The notes below the pieces were generated by a model that was not told the DNA's origin, made no database searches, and worked only from the letters and a program-made list of their open reading frames with translations. Made by a program: the position numbers and the translations under genes. 22,503 bases of DNA from an uncultured Collinsella sp. (GTDB taxonomy: Bacteria > Actinomycetota > Coriobacteriia > Coriobacteriales > Coriobacteriaceae), in assembly GCA_959596495.1 (NCBI GenBank), contig CAUFXK010000030.1:1-22503 (forward strand). The letters run 5' to 3'. This document shows positions 1-7,180 of this stretch, one piece after another; the first letter of the stretch is position 1; each line of letters begins with the position of its first letter.

Positions 1-1970
1 CATGCCGGGCAGACGATCTCGACGTCGGGCAAAAACTGCACGTCGAGCGATATCGAACCCGTGCCATCGCACGTAGGGCAGCGCAAAGCGCCAGTGTTGT
101 AGCTAAATGCGCCTGCCTTGTAGCCGGCTGCCTTGGCCTCGGGCGTGCGGGCGAAGGCGCGACGCAGTTCATCATGGATGTCGGCATAAGTCGCTACCGT
201 CGAACGCACGTTGGCACCGATGGGCGTGGCGTCTATCAGGTTGGCACGTGCAATGCCCTCGGCATCGACCCAACGCACGTGTTTTGGCAGGCGCTCGCTG
301 GCTGCCTGCGCCTTAAGTGCCGGGATGAGTGTCTCGAGCACCAACGTCGTCTTACCCGAACCCGAAACGCCCGTCACCGCGACAAGGCGACCGCGCGGTA
401 TATCGACTTCGAGCGGTTTGACGGTATGGATGGCATCGGTCGCCATGCGGATATGGCCCCGGTCAAACATTTCGTCGTCAGGCACCTGCGGACGCAAGCG
501 CTCAGGCTCCGAGCGCAAAAATGGGGCGATGCGGCTGCCCTGCGATTCTTCGACCTCGCCTACCGCGCCCGCGGCGATCACATTGCCGCCGCCTGCTCCG
601 GCAACGGGGCCCATCTCGACCAGATAGTCGGCTTCCGCCAGTACGCGCGTGTCGTGGTCGACAACGACCACGGTGTTGCCGTCATCCACCAAATCGCGCA
701 TCACGCCTACCAGGCCGTCGACATTGGCAGGATGCAAGCCAATCGAGGGCTCGTCCAGCACATAGAGCACGCCCGTCGATCGGTTACGCACCACGCGGGC
801 GAGCTGCACGCGCTGACGCTCGCCCGTGGAGAGCGTGGCACCGGCGCGGTCGAGTGAAAGGTAATCGAGGCCCAGATCGACCAGTCGACGGGCCGTGCTC
901 AAAAACGAATCGCAGATATCCGTCGCCATGGGCTGCATCTCGGCCGGCAAGGATGCGGGCACCCCGCGCACCCACTCAATCGCCTCACCCAGCGTCATAG
1001 CCGCGGCCTGCGCCAGATTGATACCGCGCACCTGGGGATGGCGTGCGGCCTCGGAGAGACGCGTGCCGCCACAGTCACGGCATGGCCCCTCGCGCAAAAA
1101 GCGCGCCACGCGCTTGAGGCCCTTGTCGTCCTTAACCTTGGCGAGCGCATTCTCGACGGTATAGACAGCGTTGTAATAGGTAAAATCGAGCGGCGTGGCG
1201 CCCTCGCCGTTTTTGGGAACGTAGAGAATGTGCTTTTTAACCGCCGGACCGTGGAACACGATGTCGCGCTCTTGAGGCGTGAGCTGGTTAAACGGCACGT
1301 CGCTGCGCACGCCCATCTCGCCGGCTACCTGCTTCATCAGATCCCACATGAGCGTACCCCAGGGAAGCACCGCGCCTTCGTTGATGGTCTTTGACTCGTC
1401 GGGCACCAGGCTCGCTTCGTCCACCTCGCGCATGACACCGGTGCCGCCGCAGGTAGGGCACGCACCGCCGCTGTTAAAGGCAAGGTCCTCGGCACTCGGC
1501 GCGTAGAACTCGCGGCCGCATGCGGGGCACGTGAGCGACAGGCCCGCAGCCACGTTAAGGCTCGGCTCCACACGCGCCCCGCAATGTGGGCACACGTGAT
1601 GGGCACAACGGCTAAAAAGCAGACGCAGGCTATTGTTGAGCTCGGTCATGGTACCAAAGGTCGAGCGCACGCCTGGCACACTGGGGCGCTGATGCAACGC
1701 GAGCGCCGCCGGCACGTGCAGCACTTCATCCACCTGAGCGTGCTCGGCCTGGGTGAGCCGTCGGCGGGTATAGGTGCTGAGCGCCTCCAGGTAGCGACGC
1801 GAGCCCTCGGCATAGAGGACCCCCAGCGCCAGCGAGCTCTTGCCCGAACCCGACACGCCGGCAATACCCACGAGCTTTCCCAGCGGAATATCGATATCGA
1901 TGTCCTTAAGGTTATGGACGCGCGCACCACGCACCTCGATAGCCTGCGGGCTCATCTTCTGTTCCGTCAC
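1..1970 (-). CDS. UvrA-like ABC ATPase lacking the UvrB-binding domain (partial, C-terminus outside window)
   Basis: This is a UvrA-family protein with tandem ABC ATPase modules and zinc motifs; about 656 residues are visible before the window edge. Seen in the translation: a first Walker A (GVSGSGKSS, near residue 40), CPHCG, CPACG and CPTCGG zinc motifs near 127, 150 and 173, an ABC signature variant LSTGERQ near 382, Walker B in LYVLDEPSIGLHP, a second Walker A (GVSGSGKTT, near 537) and CPTCDGTG near 633. Canonical UvrA has a UvrB-binding domain of over 100 residues between its first CPxCG and the next zinc motif; here they are only about 20 residues apart. That makes it resemble the shorter UvrA2/DrrC class, some of which are linked to tolerance of DNA-binding drugs. 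The GTG at 1970 was chosen because GGGTGA lies 5 bases upstream; ATG at 1988 (overlapping the ATPase stop) and ATG at 1955 are alternatives. It probably forms an operon with the ATPase upstream. Its DNA-repair role is uncertain. Confidence 0.85.
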   Translation of the reverse strand, partial: MTEQKMSPQAIEVRGARVHNLKDIDIDIPLGKLVGIAGVSGSGKSSLALGVLYAEGSRRYLEALSTYTRRRLTQAEHAQVDEVLHVPAALALHQRPSVPGVRSTFGTMTELNNSLRLLFSRCAHHVCPHCGARVEPSLNVAAGLSLTCPACGREFYAPSAEDLAFNSGGACPTCGGTGVMREVDEASLVPDESKTINEGAVLPWGTLMWDLMKQVAGEMGVRSDVPFNQLTPQERDIVFHGPAVKKHILYVPKNGEGATPLDFTYYNAVYTVENALAKVKDDKGLKRVARFLREGPCRDCGGTRLSEAARHPQVRGINLAQAAAMTLGEAIEWVRGVPASLPAEMQPMATDICDSFLSTARRLVDLGLDYLSLDRAGATLSTGERQRVQLARVVRNRSTGVLYVLDEPSIGLHPANVDGLVGVMRDLVDDGNTVVVVDHDTRVLAEADYLVEMGPVAGAGGGNVIAAGAVGEVEESQGSRIAPFLRSEPERLRPQVPDDEMFDRGHIRMATDAIHTVKPLEVDIPRGRLVAVTGVSGSGKTTLVLETLIPALKAQAASERLPKHVRWVDAEGIARANLIDATPIGANVRSTVATYADIHDELRRAFARTPEAKAAGYKAGAFSYNTGALRCPTCDGTGSISLDVQFLPDVEIVCPA

Positions 1971-1980
1971 CTTTATCACC

Positions 1981-3099
1981 CTACTCATGCCATAAAATGC
2001 GATCGCGAATGTACTCGCCCAGCATGGGCACGGTAAACCGGACAAGGCCGTATCCGGCAGCCTCGACGACGCGCTCGCGAATCAGACTTGCACGATATTT
2101 ACTCGCCCAGCTCTGGGTACGGTCACAGCGTTCAATGATATCCGCCGTGCGCGTCGGCTTGTCCTCGTCAACCGCCATAGCCTCGATAAAGAGGCGCTGA
2201 GGGCTGCGCAGACCGTAATACAGAGGTGCGTCAACCGCTTCGTAGAACTCGGAGACGGCATCCGCATGGCCATTCTCGACATCGCGCCTTTCGATGACCT
2301 GCGAGCCACGCCGGACAGCAGACCGCCACATGTAATAGCCCACCAGCTGAACCATATAGGGATGCCCCATGCTCTTGCGCGCCGCAAGGTCCGCCGTCTC
2401 CGCGTCAACGTAAAGACCGGCGTCCTTGACCGTCTGGATATACGAATCGCGCACTTTGGGCAAAGATATTGCCCCCAACGTACGCTGCTGGGCACGCCGC
2501 AAAAACGTCACGCTCGGCTCTTCGAGCAGATCGTCAACCATACTGGGCAAGCCGGCGAACGCCAGCGCAAGACCGCGCTGGTCGCTATCGGGCAAGCCCG
2601 TGGCATCCTGGTCTCCGAGCACCTGCTGATAGAGGACGGCAAGAGCCGCCAGTTCCTCGATAGACGCCGATTGTGCCTCGTCAATCGCAAACAAGACGCC
2701 CTTGCCCGGACCGAGCTTCTTGAGACGCTCGTTGACCAGCCCTCGCAATGTCTCGCCTTTTGCCCGCGCCGCCTCGACCGACATCCGGCCAAACGACGGC
2801 CCAAACTCCATTGACGTCACAACGGGTTTATTCGAGCGAAGCGCGTCGGCCAAGCGGTCGCACAAACCAAGCGAAGCGGAATCGGAGACAACCGCCCATC
2901 CGCGCTCGCTGGCTAGACGTTGCAGCTCCCGCAGGAGAACCGTTTTGCCACAGCCGCGGTTTCCCGTAATGAGCATGAGCCTGCCCGGCGCTCCGGCGCC
3001 GTTGTCGAGCCCTTCCTCAAAATCTTCGATGACCGACTCGCGACCGATGAGTATCGGAGGCCGCTTACCAGCTGTGGGCTTAAAGGGATTTGGATTCAT
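1981..3099 (-). CDS. AAA family ATPase (AAA_16/Orc1-Cdc6-like)
   Basis: A 372-residue P-loop ATPase. Walker A is GNRGCGKT at residues 46-53 and Walker B is VLFAIDE with D140 and E141. The N-terminal phrase PILIGRESVIEDF is typical of AAA_16 and ORC/Cdc6-like ATPases that act as molecular switches. The last 70 or so residues look like a winged-helix domain. No signal peptide or membrane segment is seen. The start has a strong site (GAGGAGG, 6 bases before the ATG). Its stop lies within about 10 bases of the start of the UvrA-like gene, so the two are probably co-transcribed and may be translationally coupled. The promoter region carries repeated TTGGTATAAC-type motifs that could bind a regulator. 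I do not know its cellular role; partner-binding, DNA-binding or a defence function are all possible. Confidence 0.85.
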   Translation of the reverse strand: MNPNPFKPTAGKRPPILIGRESVIEDFEEGLDNGAGAPGRLMLITGNRGCGKTVLLRELQRLASERGWAVVSDSASLGLCDRLADALRSNKPVVTSMEFGPSFGRMSVEAARAKGETLRGLVNERLKKLGPGKGVLFAIDEAQSASIEELAALAVLYQQVLGDQDATGLPDSDQRGLALAFAGLPSMVDDLLEEPSVTFLRRAQQRTLGAISLPKVRDSYIQTVKDAGLYVDAETADLAARKSMGHPYMVQLVGYYMWRSAVRRGSQVIERRDVENGHADAVSEFYEAVDAPLYYGLRSPQRLFIEAMAVDEDKPTRTADIIERCDRTQSWASKYRASLIRERVVEAAGYGLVRFTVPMLGEYIRDRILWHE

Positions 3100-3133
3100 A
3101 TCGGCCTCCTCGGATTGGCAAACCCTGGTAACA

Positions 3134-3163
3134 GTTATACCAACTTATACTGAGTTATACCAA
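3134..3163 (-). promoter_or_regulatory. Promoter with repeated GGTATAAC motifs upstream of the AAA ATPase
   Basis: On the minus strand TTGGTA (3163-3158) and TATAAC (3139-3134) are 18 bases apart and could be -35 and -10 boxes. The same stretch holds GGTATAAC twice and a related AGTATAAG between them. TGGTA and TACCA also form an inverted repeat spaced by 7 bases (3126-3142). Such repetition around a promoter usually means an operator; no regulator can be assigned. Confidence 0.4.
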
Positions 3164-3166
3164 TAG

Positions 3167-3199
3167 CATGTGACAAAGGGGCTGTCCCTTTGTCACATG
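3167..3199. repeat. REP-like palindrome with 13-base GTCCCT core
   Basis: The arms CATGTGACAA (3167-3176) and TTGTCACATG (3190-3199) are perfect reverse complements and enclose the 13-base core AGGGGCTGTCCCT. The pairing extends by chance into the core, giving 14-base arms around GCTGT. The element contains the TGA stop codon and the last two codons of the TetM-like gene on the minus strand. It follows the same rule as the elements at 8044, 8948 and 22205. Confidence 0.8.
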
Positions 3200-5196
3200 T
3201 GGCCGAAAAACTCGGCGTCTGCTGCTCGCCAGGGACGGAAGGTGGCGGGATCGATCTTTACGTGCGCTGCGGCGGGCACGTCATACCATTTGACCGTGTA
3301 GCCGGCGCCATGAGAGCAAAAGACCGAGTCGGGTGTGTTGGGCAGATCGGCCTCGGGCTCATAGGCGGCCGCCTCGATTACGCGCTCGGCATCATGGCAA
3401 GCCGCATAACCGGCGAACTCCAGGTACAGATGACCGCGCCCGCTCGTGTAGGCAGCCACCTCCAGCGCGTAATCCTGCACCTCGGATGCCGGCACGCGAC
3501 CCACAAGCTTCGCTCGGTCTCCCGCCATCGTCGGCGGCTCGTACTCGGCACCCATGCGTGTGGCATCTGACAACGCCCGGCCCACGCACTCCCCCGGCAC
3601 CTCGAGCTCAAAGTGGTACCACGGCTCCAGCAACACGTCTGCGCCGACCTCGCGCGCCTGCATAAAACCCTGGCGAATCGCGCGATACGTGGCCTGGCGA
3701 AAATCGCCGCCCTCGGTGTGTTTGGCATGCGCGCGGCCGCCCGTGAGCGTAATGCGCACATCGGTGATGGGCGAGCCCGTCAGCACGCCCAGGTGGTCGC
3801 GCTCCATAGCGTTGGTGAGTGCCAAACGCTGCCAGTTAAGATCGAGCTCGTCGGTCGAGGTCACGGTGCCAAACTGCACACCCGAACCCGCCGGCAACGG
3901 CTCCAGGCGCAGATGCACCTCGGCATAGTGGCGCAGCGGCTCAAAGTGGCCCACGCCCTCGACCGGCCGCGAAATAGTCTCCTTATAGAGAATGCCGCCG
4001 GGCTCAAACGCAACCGAAAGGCCAAAGCGATCGGCCAACACCCGCTGCACGACCTCGAGTTGCACGGCGCCCATCAACTGCAAATGGATCTGCTCAAGAT
4101 GCGTATTCCAGCTTACGCCGAGCATGGGATCTTCGTCCGCCAACTCACTCAGCGCTTTAAACACCGCATGAACGTCGTGTTCGCCCGGCAGCACCGTATA
4201 GGTGAGGACCGGAGCGATGACGGGCGCATCGCCCGCGGGCTCCGTGCCCAGGGCGTCCCCTGGGCGAACGTGCGCAAGACCCGTCACGGCGCAAATACCG
4301 CCAGCAGCAACTTCTTGGGCAAGCTCATACTTCTCGCCGTTATAGATGCGTACTTGATTGACCTTCTGCTCCCATGCCTCGGCACCGGAACGTCCGTCGA
4401 TCATCTGCTTGGCGTGCAGCGTGCCGCCGGTCACTTTAACCCAAGCCAAACGCTCGCCGCGATCCCCGCGGCTAACACGATAGACGCGCGCGGCAAACTC
4501 CGGGAGCCACGTCTGCTCACGCATCAGCGCGCATATACCATCCAGTAGCTCGTCAACGCCTTGGTCCTTGAGCGCCGAGCCGGCAAAGCAGGGAAAGAGC
4601 TTGCGCTCGGCAACCATGCGCGACAGCGTTGCGACAGAAAGCTCACCCGCTTCAAGAAACTCCTCGAGCGCCGCTTCGTCCAACGCAGCAGCGTCCTCCT
4701 GAACGGCGCCGCCCGCCAGCAGCTCGTTGGCATCCAGGCAGCCCTCGGAAAGACGCTGCCCGAGTTGTGCCAGCAAAACATCGCGGCCGGGATTCTCCAA
4801 ATCGATCTTGTTGATGAAGATGAACGTCGGGATGTCATAGCGTGCAAGCAGGCGCCACAGGGTTTCGGTGTGCCCCTGCACGCCATCGTTGGCGCCCACC
4901 ACCAGAATCGCGTAGTCCAGGGCACGCAGTGTGCGCTCCGCCTCGGCAGAAAAATCGACATGGCCGGGAGCATCCACGAGCATGACGTGGGTATCGCCGT
5001 GGTCGAGCACGGCCTGCGACGAGAAAATCGTGATGCCGCGCTCGCGCTCGATCGTGTTAGTGTCCAGATGCGAATCGCCATCGTCCACGCGGCCACGCTT
5101 GCGAATGCGGCCCGCGTTGAACAGCATGGCCTCGGCCAACGTGGTCTTGCCGGCATCGACATGCGCCAAGATTCCAACGACCGCTTGCTTCGACAT
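3193..5196 (-). CDS. TetM/TetO-like ribosomal protection family GTPase (EF-G paralogue)
   Basis: A 667-residue translational GTPase of the ribosomal-protection family. G1 is AHVDAGKTT (11-19), G2 RGIT (53-56), G3 DAPGH (75-79), G4 NKID (129-132), and G5 lies in FAGSALK. The EF-G-like C-terminal domains follow, ending in a segment similar to the TetM tail (CSHGAGYTVKW). Family members bind the ribosomal A site and, in TetM and TetO, release tetracycline. The domain IV loop that in TetM carries the YSPVS tip reads HTEGGDFRQ here, so tetracycline protection should not be assumed; a chromosomal housekeeping or stress role is possible. ATG at 5196 was chosen because AGAGGAG lies just upstream; in-frame sequence reaching 5265 has no such site. 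The gene is divergent from the putative 6S RNA. The stop codon lies inside a palindromic repeat. Confidence 0.88.
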   Translation of the reverse strand: MSKQAVVGILAHVDAGKTTLAEAMLFNAGRIRKRGRVDDGDSHLDTNTIERERGITIFSSQAVLDHGDTHVMLVDAPGHVDFSAEAERTLRALDYAILVVGANDGVQGHTETLWRLLARYDIPTFIFINKIDLENPGRDVLLAQLGQRLSEGCLDANELLAGGAVQEDAAALDEAALEEFLEAGELSVATLSRMVAERKLFPCFAGSALKDQGVDELLDGICALMREQTWLPEFAARVYRVSRGDRGERLAWVKVTGGTLHAKQMIDGRSGAEAWEQKVNQVRIYNGEKYELAQEVAAGGICAVTGLAHVRPGDALGTEPAGDAPVIAPVLTYTVLPGEHDVHAVFKALSELADEDPMLGVSWNTHLEQIHLQLMGAVQLEVVQRVLADRFGLSVAFEPGGILYKETISRPVEGVGHFEPLRHYAEVHLRLEPLPAGSGVQFGTVTSTDELDLNWQRLALTNAMERDHLGVLTGSPITDVRITLTGGRAHAKHTEGGDFRQATYRAIRQGFMQAREVGADVLLEPWYHFELEVPGECVGRALSDATRMGAEYEPPTMAGDRAKLVGRVPASEVQDYALEVAAYTSGRGHLYLEFAGYAACHDAERVIEAAAYEPEADLPNTPDSVFCSHGAGYTVKWYDVPAAAHVKIDPATFRPWRAADAEFFGHM

Positions 5197-5260
5197 GGCT
5201 CTCCTCTTATTGCAAGCCCATCGCACGCGGCAACGGGCGTTCACGCTCCACACTGGATGA

Positions 5261-5266
5261 TACAAT
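5261..5266 (+). promoter_or_regulatory. -10 box (TACAAT) of the putative 6S RNA
   Basis: TACAAT matches the sigma-70 -10 consensus in five of six positions and lies about 7 bases before the start of the structured region. A weak -35 (TTCACG at 5240-5245) is 15 bases upstream. The minus strand of the same region holds TATCAT, which may serve the divergent GTPase gene. Confidence 0.4.
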
Positions 5267-5271
5267 TTACG

Positions 5272-5468
5272 GGCCGGTGGGCGAAGCGGGCCCTATCCCC
5301 CGACCGAGCTCATCGCCCCGCGTTGCCGCGCGGCGATTTTCGTAGGTTCGCGCCTTGCGAAAGCCGGCACCTCCCCTTTTTGTCTCCCGGGTTCATCTGG
5401 GGCGGTAACAATGCGAGTCCCACAACGACGCGTTTTACCAAAAATGGCCCCACTCGGGGCCATTTTTT
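5272..5468 (+). ncRNA. ssrS: Putative 6S RNA
   Basis: The 305-base gap between two minus-strand genes looks like an independent plus-strand RNA gene of about 170-200 bases. It has a TACAAT -10 box at 5261-5266 and ends in a strong terminator (5441-5468). Its 5' part contains GAAGCGGGCC, then CCCC, then CCGA. Its 3' part contains GGGTTCA, GGGG, TAACA and TGCG in that order. From memory, E. coli 6S RNA shows the same order (AAGCGGGCC, CCCC and GCCGA near the 5' end; GGGUUCA, GGG, UUACA and UGCG near the 3' end). GTGGG (5277-5281) can pair with CCCAC (5419-5423), and CCCC (5297-5300) with GGGG (5399-5402), giving a rod with an internal bubble. A stable hairpin ATCGCC/GGCGAT with inner CGCG/CGCG sits at 5312-5337. 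6S RNA binds the housekeeping RNA polymerase in stationary phase. No covariance search was possible, so another structured RNA remains possible. Confidence 0.5.
5441..5468 (+). terminator. Rho-independent terminator, probably bidirectional
   Basis: AAAATGGCCCC (5441-5451) and GGGGCCATTTT (5456-5466) form an 11-base-pair stem with a 4-base ACTC loop, followed by a run of T to 5468. On the plus strand it would end the putative 6S RNA. Read on the minus strand it has TTTT after the stem and lies 36 bases past the acetyltransferase stop, so it may serve both. Confidence 0.85.
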
Positions 5469-5501
5469 ATTTGAGCTGGGTGATGATACGTGCCTTGGCT
5501 C

Positions 5502-5990
5502 CTACGCCTCGCGCAGCCAATCAAACGCGACACGCGCCGTGCCGTCGGACACATAGACGATACCGACACGCTCGAACCCCGCCTTGGCGATGGCGCCCTG
5601 CATGGGCAAGTTGTCCTCGTGCGTGTCAATACGCAGATGGTCGGCGCATTCCTTGGCAAAGGCAAACATCGCCGCCGCGATACCGTGCGCGGTGCCGTCG
5701 GATGCCACGCGATGCAGCACGGCATACGGAGTGTCGCTGCGCCATTGACCGTCCTCAATCACGTCATAGCACTCGTCCGGACCCGGTAAAAAGGCAAACG
5801 TCGCCACCACGCGGCCGTCGACTTCGCACACGTAACTGCCACCAGCGGCAATATCGGCAGCCAGCTGCTCGGCCGAAGGCGTGCCCTCGGGCCACTGCGT
5901 GGCGTTGCCATGCGCGCGCATAAAGGCGCGGGCCGCGTCATAGATAGCCATGACGGCGGGAATGTCGGTATCGAGGGTTTTTCTGATCAT
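5502..5990 (-). CDS. GNAT family N-acetyltransferase
   Basis: A soluble protein of 162 residues (163 if the GTG at 5993 is used). The start MIRKTLDTDIPAVMAIYDAAR is typical of GNAT acetyltransferases, and HRVASDGTAHGIAAAMFAFA resembles the acetyl-CoA-binding motif A with a degenerate R/Q-x-x-G-x-G/A loop. The later THEDNLPMQGAIAKAGFERVG matches the conserved helix and strand that close the fold. The family transfers an acetyl group from CoA to an amine, either a small molecule or a protein N-terminus; the substrate cannot be told. ATG at 5990 has GAGGT 9 bases upstream; GTG at 5993 is 6 bases from it and equally possible. It is divergent from the zinc-ribbon gene and shares its palindromic promoter region. 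Confidence 0.85.
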   Translation of the reverse strand: MIRKTLDTDIPAVMAIYDAARAFMRAHGNATQWPEGTPSAEQLAADIAAGGSYVCEVDGRVVATFAFLPGPDECYDVIEDGQWRSDTPYAVLHRVASDGTAHGIAAAMFAFAKECADHLRIDTHEDNLPMQGAIAKAGFERVGIVYVSDGTARVAFDWLREA

Positions 5991-6011
5991 CACGCGGCGA
6001 CCTCACGTTTA

Positions 6012-6043
6012 TTGGTATCACTTTGATTGAGCAATGATACCAA
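6012..6043. promoter_or_regulatory. Operator-like inverted repeat between divergent genes
   Basis: TTGGTATCA (6012-6020) and TGATACCAA (6035-6043) are perfect 9-base inverted repeats spaced by 14 bases in the 77-base gap between the acetyltransferase and the zinc-ribbon gene. The half-site resembles the TTGGTATAAC motifs before the AAA ATPase. The likely role is binding of a dimeric regulator controlling one or both genes. Confidence 0.45.
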
Positions 6044-6067
6044 CGTTTGGAGAGGAGCGCGAAGCAG

Positions 6068-6364
6068 ATGGGGAGCAAAAAGCGAGCCGCCTGGTCAAAA
6101 GCCAAAAGCGAGTTTTTGGGCGCTGCCACCGGCGGCGATATGGGCGACCTGTTTGCGCGCGAGGACGAGCGCCGCGACGCACTAGACGCCGAGCGCGATG
6201 AAGCCTGGCGCTACAAGTCGTGCGAACGCAAAAACCGTTACGACACACGCGCCGAAGCCGAGGCCGTTATGGCCGACTGCGAAAACCGCGGACGGCGTGG
6301 TTTGGCCTGCTACAAATGCGAATACTGCGGCGGCTGGCACCTGACGTCGCACCCTTGGAAATAG
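6068..6364 (+). CDS. Small zinc-ribbon protein, unknown function
   Basis: A 98-residue basic protein. The first half is charged and probably helical (KAKSEFLGAATGG and then an Asp/Glu/Arg-rich stretch). The second half carries KNRYDTRAEAEAVM and ends in CYKCEYCGGWHLTS. The pattern of two CxxC-like cysteine pairs followed by GGWHLT is common in small, mostly uncharacterised phage and bacterial proteins and suggests zinc binding, perhaps to contact nucleic acid. ATG at 6068 is preferred (GGAGAGGAG lies 10 bases upstream); a TTG at 6047 would place the ribosome binding site inside the coding region. It is convergent with rsmJ, and its function is unknown. Confidence 0.75.
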   Translation: MGSKKRAAWSKAKSEFLGAATGGDMGDLFAREDERRDALDAERDEAWRYKSCERKNRYDTRAEAEAVMADCENRGRRGLACYKCEYCGGWHLTSHPWK

Positions 6365-6375
6365 ACCCCGCATCG

Positions 6376-6407
6376 GCACGGCGCTGGCGAAGCGCCAGCC
6401 ATCGTGC
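6376..6407. terminator. Hairpin between convergent genes
   Basis: GCTGGCG (6383-6389) and CGCCAGC (6393-6399) form a 7-base-pair stem with a 3-base loop. GCACG (6376-6380) and CGTGC (6403-6407) can extend it past an internal bulge. It sits between the zinc-ribbon gene and rsmJ, which converge. There is no T-run on either side, so termination would be imperfect or Rho-assisted. Confidence 0.4.
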
Positions 6408-6412
6408 ACAAG

Positions 6413-7117
6413 CTACGGGCGCGGCGGCACCAAAACATCGTAACGAACGGCCTTGCCCACAAGCTGATAGCTCGGCTTAACGCCGGCAAGCAGCGGCCCC
6501 TTCACCGGTCGCTTGATAACGACCTTGCGCGGGTGCACCGCAAGCGCAGCTTCGACCAGCGTCTCCTCGTCGGCGCACGGCTGCTCCAGATGGTGCAAAA
6601 GTTGAAACTTCTTTTTCACCGCCGCGCTCTTGGTGCGCTCGGGAAACATGGGGTCCAGATACACCACGTCGGGAGCGGTGAGCTCGCCCTGCCCGATCAG
6701 CTCGGCTGTATGGCGAAGGCCGGCAATGCTATCCTCGCCCGCATGTAAGCGCATGCGCGCCACGGCAGCCGCAAGCGCCGGATCATCTGCCGCGCGATCC
6801 AAAGCATCCTTGAGGAGCGCCGCGATCACGCAATCCTGTTCATACAGATCGACGGTAAAGCCCGCGGCCGCCAGCAGCAGCGAATCCTCGCCAAAACCTG
6901 CCGTGGCATCGACTGCCCACGGATGCTCAACGCCTTTCGCGCGCGCGGCCTTCACCAGCAGCTCCTGCTGCAGACGACCCTGCTTGAGCCGCGGAAGCAT
7001 GCGGCCAAAATCGGCACGCAGCTCCATCGTGCCGTCGGTGAGCGTGAGGCCCTCGGACTTCCCGGTCAGCTCAAGCCCCGCGGCCCGAGCAACAGAAAAG
7101 GGATCGACGACGCCCAT
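6413..7117 (-). CDS. rsmJ: 16S rRNA (guanine-1516-N2)-methyltransferase RsmJ
   Basis: A 234-residue class I SAM-dependent methyltransferase. The RsmJ hallmarks are DATAGFGEDSLLLA (SAM-binding motif I, near 70-83), the acidic YEQD end of strand two (near 92), and VYLDPMFPERTKSAAVKKK (152-170). DPMFP is the catalytic motif IV. A basic stretch KVVIKRPVKGPLL follows near the C-terminus. RsmJ modifies G1516 of 16S rRNA in the small subunit. The length is close to that of the E. coli enzyme (about 250 residues). ATG at 7117 is chosen because AAGGAG lies 5 bases before it; the GTG at 7123 would overlap that site. It appears to be a single-gene unit, convergent with the zinc-ribbon gene. Confidence 0.92.
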   Translation of the reverse strand: MGVVDPFSVARAAGLELTGKSEGLTLTDGTMELRADFGRMLPRLKQGRLQQELLVKAARAKGVEHPWAVDATAGFGEDSLLLAAAGFTVDLYEQDCVIAALLKDALDRAADDPALAAAVARMRLHAGEDSIAGLRHTAELIGQGELTAPDVVYLDPMFPERTKSAAVKKKFQLLHHLEQPCADEETLVEAALAVHPRKVVIKRPVKGPLLAGVKPSYQLVGKAVRYDVLVPPRP

Positions 7118-7180
7118 GGACACTCCTTAACAAGCAAAACGAATACGTGAGCGCCGTTTATGCCAGCACCCAACCGTCCG

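Noticed and set aside
3613..4548. A 311-codon plus-strand frame opposite the TetM-like gene
   Set aside because: It is a shadow of the GTPase codons without any domain or start signal.
5393..5422. TPP-riboswitch-like phrase (ATCTGG followed by TAACAATGCG)
   Set aside because: The remaining conserved TPP blocks, especially CTGAGA, are missing and no thiamine gene follows; the 6S reading explains more of the region.
6047..6067. TTG start extending the zinc-ribbon protein by seven residues
   Set aside because: The extension would consume the GGAGAGGAG ribosome binding site that serves the ATG at 6068.
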